Translations under genes and position numbers: made by a program
NCBI RefSeq assembly: GCF_000382485.1
Contig: NZ_AORY01000016.1
Span: forward strand, 1-64,000
DNA from: Sphingomonas sp. Mn802worker
GTDB taxonomy: Bacteria > Pseudomonadota > Alphaproteobacteria > Sphingomonadales > Sphingomonadaceae
Length of the DNA stretch: 64,000 bases
Reading direction: 5' to 3'
The notes under the pieces: model-generated
Seen by the model: the letters and a program-made list of their open reading frames with translations, nothing else
What the model was told of the DNA's origin: nothing
Databases searched by the model: none
Part shown: piece by piece, positions 56,862 to 64,000 of the stretch
Layout of the letters: each line of letters opens with the position of its first letter
Numbering within the stretch: position 1 is the first letter of the stretch

Positions 56862-57875
56862 ATGCGCCTGATCGTTACCGCCGCTGTGCTGTTCGCCGCC
56901 TCCCCTGCAATCGGACAGGCGTGGCCCGGCGCGCTCAAGACCTTCGGCGACTGGGCGGTCGGGTGCGACAACACCCATCGTTGCACGCTCGCCTCGCTCG
57001 CGCCGGAAACCGCGCCGAACTCCGGCTACACGATCGCGATCACGCGCGCGGCGGAACCGGCTGGCGGTTACGAGATCGCAGTCGGCAACACGGGCGATGG
57101 CGCCGCACCCGTGTCGCTGCGCGTGGGTGCAAAGCGGTTCGCGGTAGCGGGCAACGGGCTGTCAGGCGGAGCTGCGCAGCAGATCGTCGCGGCACTCACC
57201 AGCGTGCGAACGCTCATGCTCGCCGGGCACACCGGCAAGCCGCTCGGCACCGTATCGCTCGCCGGCATCTCGGCCGCGCTCCGCTACGTCGATGCGGTCC
57301 AGCACCGCGTCGATACCGTCACCGCTGCGGTAGCAAAGGGGCGCAACGCCGCCGCCACGGTCCCGCCCGCTCCCGCCACACCGGTCGTCCACGCCCCCGC
57401 GCTCACCGGCGCGCCAGCGCGTCTGACCAGGTCGCAGGTCGCGGCGATGAAGCGCACCGCGCGCTGCGACGCACCGCCCAGCACCGACCTCGACTGGAGC
57501 CCGGTCGTCTCCACCATGGGTGGCGGCACCTCGCTTGCAGTGCTGCCGTGCTCCGCAGGCGCGTACAACGTCAACGGCGCGCTGTTCGTCATCCGCGGCA
57601 ACCGCGTCACGCCAGCGAAGACCGACGCGCCCGCGGGGTTCGAGGCGACCGGCGCCGATCCCGAGACGCCGGTGCCCAGCGTCGTCAACGGCCAGGTCGA
57701 GAACGGTGTGCTCACCAGCTACGCCAAAGGGCGCGGGCTCGGCGACTGCGGCGTGTCACAAGCCTTCGTCTGGGACGGCACCAGCCTGCGCCTGATCGAG
57801 CAGGCGGAAATGAGCGACTGCCGCGGCAATCCCGACTTCATCCGTACCTGGACCGCGCGCGTCGAACGGCCCTAG
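56862..57875 (+). CDS. DUF1176-domain protein, secreted
   Basis: 337 residues: signal peptide to about residue 19 (SPAIGQA), then FGDWAVGCDNTHRCTL, the characteristic start of DUF1176. Paired cysteines (WAVGCDNTHRC, LGDCGVSQ, MSDCRGNPDF) suggest disulfides in the periplasm. Function unknown. Its stop shares CTAG with the convergent egtD stop. Confidence 0.8.
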   Translation: MRLIVTAAVLFAASPAIGQAWPGALKTFGDWAVGCDNTHRCTLASLAPETAPNSGYTIAITRAAEPAGGYEIAVGNTGDGAAPVSLRVGAKRFAVAGNGLSGGAAQQIVAALTSVRTLMLAGHTGKPLGTVSLAGISAALRYVDAVQHRVDTVTAAVAKGRNAAATVPPAPATPVVHAPALTGAPARLTRSQVAAMKRTARCDAPPSTDLDWSPVVSTMGGGTSLAVLPCSAGAYNVNGALFVIRGNRVTPAKTDAPAGFEATGADPETPVPSVVNGQVENGVLTSYAKGRGLGDCGVSQAFVWDGTSLRLIEQAEMSDCRGNPDFIRTWTARVERP

Positions 57876-58849
57876 GGAGCCGGCCGCTCCGCCTGCGCCT
57901 CGGCCAGGATCACCGCGAACTTGCCCTCTTCATCGGTCCATTCCTGGATCGGCGTCCATCCACCGGCGCGCAGCAGGATGCGCGCGTCGCGCGGTCCGTA
58001 TTTGTGGCTGTTCTCGGTGTGGATCGTCTCGCCTGCCGCGATCTCGAACGCGCGGCCTTCGACCGTGAACGACACGTCGCGCGTCGCTTCCAGATGCATT
58101 TCGATCCGGGCGCGATCGTCGTTCCACATCGCGCGGTGGCGGAATGCGTCGATGGGCATCGTGCCGCCCAGTTCGCGGTTGATCCGCTCGAGCAGGTTCA
58201 GGTTGAACGCCGCGGTCACGCCCTGCGCATCGTCATAGGCGGGGACCAGGACGCTCTCATCCTTGATCCGGTCCATTCCGATCAGCAGCATCGCGCCTTC
58301 CCCCAGCGAGCCACGCATCGCGCGCAGCAGGTCGACCGCCGCAAGCGGAATCAGATTGCCGATCGTCGAACCCGGAAAGAAGCCGAGCTTGGGCGCGTCC
58401 TTGATCGTGTGCGGTAGTGTCAGCGTGCGGGTGAAATCGGCCTCGAACGGCAGCACCAGCAGGTCGGGGAACGCCGCCGACAGGGTGCGCGAACTCTCGC
58501 GCAGGAAGTCGCCCGAGATGTCGATCGGCACATAAGCTGACGGTTTCACGCATTTCAGCAGCGTCGGCGTCTTGGTTGACGAGCCGGAGCCGAACTCCAC
58601 CACCGCGCGGCCCTCGCCGGTCAGGCGATGCAGCTCGGGGCACAGACTTTCCAGCAGCGCAACCTCGGTGCGGGTCGGATAATATTCGGGCAGGTCGGTG
58701 ATGTCCTCGAACAGCTCCGATCCACGGTGGTCGTAGAACCAGCGTGCAGGAATCGCGCGCGGGCGGCGCGCGAGGCCCGCCAGCACGTCGGCGCGGAACT
58801 GCGGATCGGCGAGGCTCACCTGACCGTCCTCGATTTCAGGCTTCAGCAT
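57872..58849 (-). CDS. egtD: L-histidine N-alpha-methyltransferase (EgtD)
   Basis: 325 residues, EgtD length. N-terminal RWFYDHRGSELFEDITDLPEY-type segment, SAM-binding VEFGSGSSTKT, FFPGSTIGNL and the C-terminal ETIHTENSHKYG. Makes hercynine from histidine with three SAM. ATG 58849 lies one base after the EgtB stop, so the pair is co-translated. Confidence 0.94.
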   Translation of the reverse strand: MLKPEIEDGQVSLADPQFRADVLAGLARRPRAIPARWFYDHRGSELFEDITDLPEYYPTRTEVALLESLCPELHRLTGEGRAVVEFGSGSSTKTPTLLKCVKPSAYVPIDISGDFLRESSRTLSAAFPDLLVLPFEADFTRTLTLPHTIKDAPKLGFFPGSTIGNLIPLAAVDLLRAMRGSLGEGAMLLIGMDRIKDESVLVPAYDDAQGVTAAFNLNLLERINRELGGTMPIDAFRHRAMWNDDRARIEMHLEATRDVSFTVEGRAFEIAAGETIHTENSHKYGPRDARILLRAGGWTPIQEWTDEEGKFAVILAEAQAERPAP

Positions 58850-58850
58850 C

Positions 58851-60116
58851 TCACAGGTCCTTGGCCAGCCGTACGCCGGTGAACTGCCAGCGCTGATGGG
58901 GGTAGAAGAAATTGCGGTAGCACGCGCGCGCGTGGCCGCGCGGGGTCGCGCAACTGCCGCCACGCAGCACGAACTGCCCGTTCATGAACTTGCCGTTATA
59001 CTCGCCGACCGCACCCTCGACCGCGCGGAAACCGGGATAAGGGCGGTACGCGCTGCCGGTCCACTCCCATACATCACCGAAGAAGGCCGGGCCATCCGCC
59101 GCCGGACGCGGCTCGACCGGGCCGGCCGCGTCCATCTGGTTGCCCGCGCCAACATCGTGCGCCTGCGCCGCCGCTTCCCACTCGAACTCGGTCGGCAACC
59201 GCGCGCCCGCCCAGGTCGCATAGGCATCCGCCTCGTAGAAGCTGACGTGCGTCACCGGCGCGGCGGGGTCGAGCGCGCGGCGCCCGTCCAGCCCGAAGCG
59301 CGTCCACACGCCGTCGCGCTCTTCCCAGTAGAGCGGCGCGGCAATCCCCTCGCGCTGCACCCAGCCCCAGCCGTCGGACAGCCAGAGCCGCGCGTCGCGA
59401 TAACCGCCATCGGCGACGAAGCGCTGCCACTCGCCGTTGGTCACCGTTCGATCGGCGATCGCGTGCGCGGGCACCAGCGCGCGATGGCGTGGCCCTTCGC
59501 AGTCGAACGCGAACCCCGCCCCGTCGTGACCGATCTCGACGATGCGCTCGTTGCTCTCCAGCCAACTGATCGCACCCGGCATCGCGACCGGCACCTTGGG
59601 CGCGGCGGGCCAGACCGCGGGTTCGAGCGGGTTCTCGCTCATCAGGTGGAGCAGGTCGGTGACGAGCAGTTCCTGATGCTGCTCCTCATGGTGGCAACCA
59701 AGCGTCACCAGCTCGATCGCGGCGGCGGGCAGGTCGTCGATCGCCGCCAGCAGCGCATCGTTCACCGCCGCACGGTACGCCAGCACCTCGTCCAGCGTCG
59801 GGCGCGTCACCATGCCGCGCCGGCCACGTGCGTGGCGGCGGCCTTCGGCCTCGTAATAACTGTTGAACAGGAACGGAAAGCGCGCGTCGTGAAGCTGATA
59901 TCCTGCGACGTGGTCGCGCAGCACGAACGTCTCGAAGAACCAGGTGGTGTGCGCCAGATGCCATTTTGCGGGGCTGGCATCGTCCATCGACTGCACCGTC
60001 GCGTCGGCGTCGGACAATGGCGCAACCAGCGCCTCGCTCAATGCGCGAACGCTGGCAAATCGATGCGCCAATTTACTGTACGATCCAGCGGCGTGGCGCT
60101 GCGGTTCCATCATCAT
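58851..60116 (-). CDS. egtB: Ergothioneine synthase-type iron enzyme (EgtB)
   Basis: 421 residues: an N-terminal DinB-like domain with [12 protein letters not shown] and the second iron ligands in [12 protein letters not shown], and a C-terminal FGE-sulfatase/C-type-lectin domain ([44 protein letters not shown]). Forms the C-S bond of ergothioneine (or ovothiol-type thiol) from hercynine. egtA, egtC and egtE are absent locally. Three consecutive ATGs (60116, 60113, 60110) follow GGGGAG. Confidence 0.93.
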   Translation of the reverse strand: MMMEPQRHAAGSYSKLAHRFASVRALSEALVAPLSDADATVQSMDDASPAKWHLAHTTWFFETFVLRDHVAGYQLHDARFPFLFNSYYEAEGRRHARGRRGMVTRPTLDEVLAYRAAVNDALLAAIDDLPAAAIELVTLGCHHEEQHQELLVTDLLHLMSENPLEPAVWPAAPKVPVAMPGAISWLESNERIVEIGHDGAGFAFDCEGPRHRALVPAHAIADRTVTNGEWQRFVADGGYRDARLWLSDGWGWVQREGIAAPLYWEERDGVWTRFGLDGRRALDPAAPVTHVSFYEADAYATWAGARLPTEFEWEAAAQAHDVGAGNQMDAAGPVEPRPAADGPAFFGDVWEWTGSAYRPYPGFRAVEGAVGEYNGKFMNGQFVLRGGSCATPRGHARACYRNFFYPHQRWQFTGVRLAKDL

Positions 60117-60145
60117 CTCCCCGCCGCCAACCAGATTATTCTATG

Positions 60146-60703
60146 TTAGCGGTTTCCCCCGGCTACCCACAGAACGTCCCCACCCATCGATAAGTTCACC
60201 GCACGGCACGCGACGAACAGGAAATCGGATAAACGGTTGAGATAAGCGAGCGCCTGCGGGTTCGCCGCGTCGCCGATCGCCACCGCCGACCGCTCTGCCC
60301 GCCGCACGATCGCACGCGCCAGGTGCAGCGAGGCCGCGGCCCCGCCGGGCAGCACGAAACTGGTCAGCGGCGGAATGCCTGCGTTCATCGCGTCGATCTC
60401 GCGCTCCAGCCGCTCGACCTGGGCTGGCACGATCCGCAGCGTCATCTCACCAGGCGTGAAATCCTCACCCGGCGTCGCCAGATCGGCGCCCAGATCGAAC
60501 AGGTCGTTCTGCACCCGCGTCAGCGCAGCCCGCAGGTCACCGTCCATCAGGGTCGCGATCGCAACCCCGATCGCGCTGTTCGCCTCGTCGACATCGCCGA
60601 TCGCGACCATCCGCGCGTCAGCCTTCGACACGCGACTGCCGTCGACCAGCCCGGTCGTGCCCCGGTCACCCGTGCGCGTGTAGATGCGGTTGAGTTTGAC
60701 CAC
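60146..60703 (-). CDS. Cob(I)alamin adenosyltransferase, PduO type
   Basis: 185 residues. P-loop-like YTRTGDRGTTGLVDGSRV, DVDEANSAIG, FVLPGGAAASLHLARAIVRRAER and YLNRLSDFLFVACR, all hallmarks of the family. Adds the adenosyl group to reduced cobalamin. GTG start at 60703; no ATG in a suitable place. Confidence 0.94.
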   Translation of the reverse strand: MVKLNRIYTRTGDRGTTGLVDGSRVSKADARMVAIGDVDEANSAIGVAIATLMDGDLRAALTRVQNDLFDLGADLATPGEDFTPGEMTLRIVPAQVERLEREIDAMNAGIPPLTSFVLPGGAAASLHLARAIVRRAERSAVAIGDAANPQALAYLNRLSDFLFVACRAVNLSMGGDVLWVAGGNR

Positions 60704-60716
60704 CGCTGATGCGCGC

Positions 60717-60950
60717 TCAGCTGCGTCCTGCGGCGGCGAGCAACAGCACGCAGACGAGGATCGCCGCGGCCTGGAACATGATGCGTTGCTGCATCATGCG
60801 ATTGGATTTGAGTTGCCCAGCGCTCGGCCCGTCGCCGCCCTCGCGCACGTGCGCCGATTGCTCCTGAAGAAAGGAGATGATGCCGCGAACCAGCGCAACC
60901 ACCGTGGCGAGCATCGCCGCGACGAGCAGGATGACGAGAAAGGTGTTCAT
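60717..60950 (-). CDS. Small twin-transmembrane protein (HIG1-like)
   Basis: 77 residues with two helices (MNTFLVILLVAAMLATVVAL and FQAAAILVCVLLLAAAG) joined by a polar loop containing SNRMMQQRIMFQ, a pattern of HIG1/twin-TM proteins. Possibly a respiratory-complex accessory. 13 bases before the adenosyltransferase gene. Confidence 0.78.
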   Translation of the reverse strand: MNTFLVILLVAAMLATVVALVRGIISFLQEQSAHVREGGDGPSAGQLKSNRMMQQRIMFQAAAILVCVLLLAAAGRS

Positions 60951-60960
60951 AAACCCTAAC

Positions 60961-61791
60961 CTAGGTACGAAACGCGCCATTTGGAAGCTGGCCGCGACGT
61001 AATTCATCGGCCAGCACGACGCCGTCCACGCCGCTTTCCCGCAATGCCGCCAGCGTCGGCGCACCGTGCCGCTTCGCCAGCCGCTCGCCGTCGGGGCCCG
61101 TCAGCAGGTCGTGGTGGTGATAACGCGGGGTCGGCAGGTCGAGCAGCGCCTGCAAGAGGCGATGGACATGCGTCGCCTCGAACAAATCACGCCCGCGCAC
61201 CACGTCGGTGATCCCTTGCGCCGCGTCGTCGACCGTGACCGCCAGATGGTAGCTCGCGGGCGCATCCTTGCGCGCGAGCACCACGTCGCCCTGTTGCTCG
61301 GGCACTGCGACGATCGTCTCGCCCCGATCGGTCCAGGCGAGCGTACCGGTGCGCGCGATCGCTGCCGCCATGTCGAGCCGCCAGCAATGCGGCTCGCCCA
61401 TCCGTGCACGAGGGTCTGCACCGCGGCACGTGCCGGGATAGACGCTCACGGGTCCGTGCGGCGCGCTCATCGCCTCCGCGATCTCCGCCCGCGTGCAGAA
61501 ACAGGGGTAGAGCAGCCCTTCTTCGCGCAGCCGGTCGAGCGCCGTCTGGTACAGCGCCAGCCGCGCCGACTGGAACACGACCGGCCCGTCCCACGTCAGC
61601 CCGAGCCATGTGAGATCGGCCATGATCGTCGCGACATGCTCGGCGCGGCTCCGCGTGCCGTCGATGTCCTCGATCCGGAGCAGGAACTGTCCCCCGCCCC
61701 CGCGCGCCAGATCGTGCGCGCGGATCGCGGAATAAGCGTGGCCGAGATGAAGCCGCCCGGTCGGCGACGGCGCGAAGCGTGTGACGATCAT
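60961..61791 (-). CDS. gluQ: Glutamyl-Q tRNA(Asp) synthetase (GluQRS)
   Basis: 276 residues, a GluRS catalytic core without an anticodon-binding domain. HIGH motif in FAPSPTGRLHLGHAYSA, KMSKS-like ERLAKRHGAPTL, and Cys pair CFCTRAE for zinc. Glutamylates queuosine in tRNA-Asp. ATG 61791 with GGAG is chosen; a TTG at 61821 would add ten residues. Confidence 0.93.
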   Translation of the reverse strand: MIVTRFAPSPTGRLHLGHAYSAIRAHDLARGGGGQFLLRIEDIDGTRSRAEHVATIMADLTWLGLTWDGPVVFQSARLALYQTALDRLREEGLLYPCFCTRAEIAEAMSAPHGPVSVYPGTCRGADPRARMGEPHCWRLDMAAAIARTGTLAWTDRGETIVAVPEQQGDVVLARKDAPASYHLAVTVDDAAQGITDVVRGRDLFEATHVHRLLQALLDLPTPRYHHHDLLTGPDGERLAKRHGAPTLAALRESGVDGVVLADELRRGQLPNGAFRT

Positions 61792-61825
61792 GCGCTCCGG
61801 CACATGCGTACGCCGGGACAAGCAC

Positions 61826-62146
61826 TCAAGCGGTGGCGAAGAACTTCGTCCCCACCACGCCGATGATAATGAGCGCGATGAACCCGATCTGCGCGGTGTT
61901 GAGCTTCTCCCCGAACAAAATCACGCCGAAGATCGTGACGCCAACCGCGCCTAGCCCGGTCCACACCGCATAGGCGGTCCCCGCCGGCAATCCGCGCATC
62001 GCCATCGCAAGCAGCCCCATGTTGACGAAGCTGAGCGTCACCGGCACCGCCGACGCGGCCCAGCTGCCCTGCACCGCCGCCCATTTCAGGCTCAATGCCC
62101 AGATGATCTCGGTCACCACCGCCACGCCCAGAATGACCCACGCCAT
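61826..62146 (-). CDS. SMR-family exporter, SugE/Gdx-like
   Basis: 106 residues, four helices. MAWVILGVAVVTEIIWALS with the essential Glu13, and GTAYAVWTGLGAVG in helix 3; the start MAW and W-A-L-S-L-K-W resemble guanidinium exporters (Gdx, formerly SugE) more than EmrE. GGAGAAA before ATG 62146. No guanidine riboswitch could be recognised upstream. Confidence 0.88.
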   Translation of the reverse strand: MAWVILGVAVVTEIIWALSLKWAAVQGSWAASAVPVTLSFVNMGLLAMAMRGLPAGTAYAVWTGLGAVGVTIFGVILFGEKLNTAQIGFIALIIIGVVGTKFFATA

Positions 62147-62336
62147 CGGGTTTCTCCACTCACGGGCTCGTCGGAAAGGGCACTGCCGCCGGAAACCCGA
62201 AAGAGGCGCGGTGCCGGTGCCGCTTCGGCGGCGATGCGGCAGGCCGTTAGGAGCTGAACGCGCGATTGTCCACGCTTGCGCACGCACCCGCGCAATCGGC
62301 GTGACTAAAGCCGGCGTCGCACGTTAGGACGCGCTG

Positions 62337-64000
62337 ATGACCGACCAGACCGACGCCGCCGCTGCTGCGCTCACTCCACCGATCGCGGCCACGCGCCCGC
62401 ATTCGTTCACCACGCATGACATCACGATCGACGATCCCTGGGCGTGGCTGAAGGACCCGAACTATCCCGAGGTGACCGATCCCGACGTGCTCGCCTATCT
62501 TGAGGCGGAGAACGCCTATTTCGAGGCGCAGATGGCGCCGCACCAGCCGCTCACCGACCGCCTCTACGAAGAGATGAAGGCACGCATCAAGGAGGACGAA
62601 TCGTCGGTCCCGCAAAAGGACGGCGATTACCTCTACTGGGCTGCGTTCGAGACCGGCGGCCAGTATCGTAAGTGGTGGCGCCGGCCGGTCGATGCGCCCG
62701 CCGACGGCTCGGCCGACGAACTCATCCTCGACGAGCCCGCGCTGGCGGAAGGCAAGGAATATTTCCGGCTTGGCGGTTTCTCGATCTCGAACGATGCAAC
62801 GAAGCTCGCCTATGCGGTCGACGACAATGGTTCCGAGCGCTTCACCGTCCGCGTGAAGGACCTTTCCACCGGCGCGCTGCTGCCCGACATGATCGAGGGG
62901 ATGCTGTCCGACATCGTGTGGAGCGCCGATGATTCGGGCTTTCTTTACGGCCTCGCCAACAAGGAATGGCGCACCGACAATGCCCGCTTCCACTGCCTGG
63001 GCGACGATCCCGCGAACGACGTCGAGCTGTTCCACGAGGATGACGAGGGCTACCGCGTCGCGGTCGGCGAGACGAGCGACCGGCGCTGGATCGTCATCGG
63101 CACCGGCGACCATGTGACGAGCGAGGTGCGCCTGCTCCCCGCCGACGATCCCTTCGCCGAGCCGATCCTAGTCGCGCCGCGTCAGCCGGGTCGCGAATAT
63201 GATGTCGACACGCACGGCGACACCTTGTTCATCCACACCAACGACACCGATCCGATGTGGCGGCTCGTGACCGCTCAGATCGCGACGCCCGGCGACTGGT
63301 CCGAACTGATCGCGCCGTCACCGCATTTCTACATGACCGGGGTCGAGTGTTTCGCCGACTTCTTCATCGTCGAAGGACGCGAAGACGGGCTCGATCAGAT
63401 CCTGATCCACTCCTACGACGGCGCCGAGCCTAAGCGGATCAGCTTCCCCGAGGCGAGCTACGCCGCAGGCACAGGCGACAATCCCGAGTACGACCAGCGC
63501 GTGATCCGGCTCGGCTACGAATCGATGGTCACGCCCGGCACCGTCTACGATTACGACGTAGCGACGGGCGAGCTGACCACACTCAAGGTGCAGGAAATCC
63601 CGTCGGGGTATGACGCGTCGGCATACGCAACCGAGCGGCTTCACATCACCGCGCGTGACGGCACCCAGGTGCCGGTCTCGATCGTTTACCCGCAAGATTT
63701 CCCGCGTGACGGCAGCCGCCCGTTGTTCCTCTATGCCTATGGTGCGTACGGCCACGCGATTCCGCCCGGTTTCTCGACCGGACGCCTCAGCCTGCTCGAT
63801 CGCGGTTTCGCTTATGCGATCGCGCACATTCGCGGCGGCGACGACCTCGGCCAGCAATGGTACCATGACGGCAAGCTCGAGAAGCGCGAGAACACGTTCA
63901 ACGACTTTGTCGACGTCGCGCGCGCGCTGGTCGCGGATGGATGGACCAGCGAGGGCCGCATCGCGGTCGCGGGCCGCAGTGCTGGCGGCGAGCTGATGGG
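62337..64000 (+). CDS. ptrB: S9-family oligopeptidase B (partial)
   Basis: The first 554 codons; the gene continues past the right edge. N-terminal DPWAWLKDPNYPEV and the beta-propeller region (YLYWAAFETGGQYRKWWRR) match oligopeptidase B. The hydrolase domain starts near RPLFLYAYGAYGHAIPP, and the catalytic Ser lies in AGRSAGGELMG just before the window ends. The remaining Asp and His are outside. Cleaves peptides after basic residues. AGGA before ATG 62337. Confidence 0.93.
   Translation, partial: MTDQTDAAAAALTPPIAATRPHSFTTHDITIDDPWAWLKDPNYPEVTDPDVLAYLEAENAYFEAQMAPHQPLTDRLYEEMKARIKEDESSVPQKDGDYLYWAAFETGGQYRKWWRRPVDAPADGSADELILDEPALAEGKEYFRLGGFSISNDATKLAYAVDDNGSERFTVRVKDLSTGALLPDMIEGMLSDIVWSADDSGFLYGLANKEWRTDNARFHCLGDDPANDVELFHEDDEGYRVAVGETSDRRWIVIGTGDHVTSEVRLLPADDPFAEPILVAPRQPGREYDVDTHGDTLFIHTNDTDPMWRLVTAQIATPGDWSELIAPSPHFYMTGVECFADFFIVEGREDGLDQILIHSYDGAEPKRISFPEASYAAGTGDNPEYDQRVIRLGYESMVTPGTVYDYDVATGELTTLKVQEIPSGYDASAYATERLHITARDGTQVPVSIVYPQDFPRDGSRPLFLYAYGAYGHAIPPGFSTGRLSLLDRGFAYAIAHIRGGDDLGQQWYHDGKLEKRENTFNDFVDVARALVADGWTSEGRIAVAGRSAGGELM

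Noticed and set aside
56777..58417. A 546-codon open frame spanning DUF1176 and egtD
   Set aside because: It crosses two better-supported genes on opposite strands and shows no domain.
62147..62336. Possible guanidine riboswitch upstream of the SMR exporter
   Set aside because: I looked for paired ACGR hairpin loops and for class I and III consensus segments and found none that fold convincingly.

Overview
The window is high-GC chromosomal DNA with dense, overlapping genes, many GTG/TTG starts, several TonB-dependent receptors and OprB-type porins, an AguA/M13/M28 peptidase neighbourhood and an NhaA/Kdp block. This profile fits an alphaproteobacterium of the Sphingomonas group. That is inferred from protein character; no rRNA or tRNA gene is visible. 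No CRISPR array, IS element or prophage was recognised.

Region 1 (1-32642) is a large catabolic island for a CoA-activated substrate. It encodes two TonB receptors, an OprB porin, an MFS carrier, two AMP-forming acyl-CoA ligases, seven short-chain dehydrogenases, four acyl-CoA dehydrogenases, a crotonase, a thiolase, a thiolase-fold aldolase with its OB-fold partner, two APH-fold kinases, an EthD protein, two paralogous two-domain carboxymuconolactone-decarboxylase-like proteins, a flavin dehydrogenase cut by the window edge, a TetR and a LuxR regulator. The parts suggest the following order: uptake, CoA activation, dehydrogenation, hydration or hydroxyl phosphorylation/elimination, ketone formation, then thiolytic or retro-aldol cleavage. 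The substrate cannot be read from the sequence. A steroid, bile-acid or terpenoid-like molecule with an acyl side chain is the best guess, because an aldolase plus OB-fold partner next to a large/small acyl-CoA dehydrogenase pair is the known steroid side-chain arrangement.

The island carries a recurrent promoter: TTGAC(A/G), two bases, then the palindrome CGACC-N4-GGTCG lying between the -35 and -10 positions. It occurs upstream of the 654-3164 TonB receptor, on both arms of the divergent promoter at 11169-11387, and on the rightward arm at 29903-29932. The leftward arm there has the palindrome without a good -35. This ties several dispersed operons into one regulon. The TetR protein at 28457-29062 is the local candidate regulator.

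Region 2 (32643-38690) begins with about 740 bases of gene-poor, apparently degraded DNA. It continues with an RcnR-type metal sensor with an operator-like repeat, an OprB-type porin, a fused double permease and an ABC ATPase with a C-terminal extension. No substrate-binding protein is present.

Region 3 (38718-48991, all leftward) holds nhaA, a TorF-type porin, a 27-residue membrane ORF, kdpF, kdpA, kdpB, kdpC, kdpD and kdpE: a complete potassium-scavenging operon with its two-component system, preceded by a sodium/proton antiporter.

Region 4 (49182-64000) is housekeeping and accessory: M13 and M28 peptidases, agmatine deiminase, a cold-shock protein, small hypotheticals, a 3-hydroxyacyl-CoA dehydrogenase, a DUF1176 protein, EgtD/EgtB, a cobalamin adenosyltransferase, a small membrane protein, GluQRS, an SMR exporter and the start of an oligopeptidase B.
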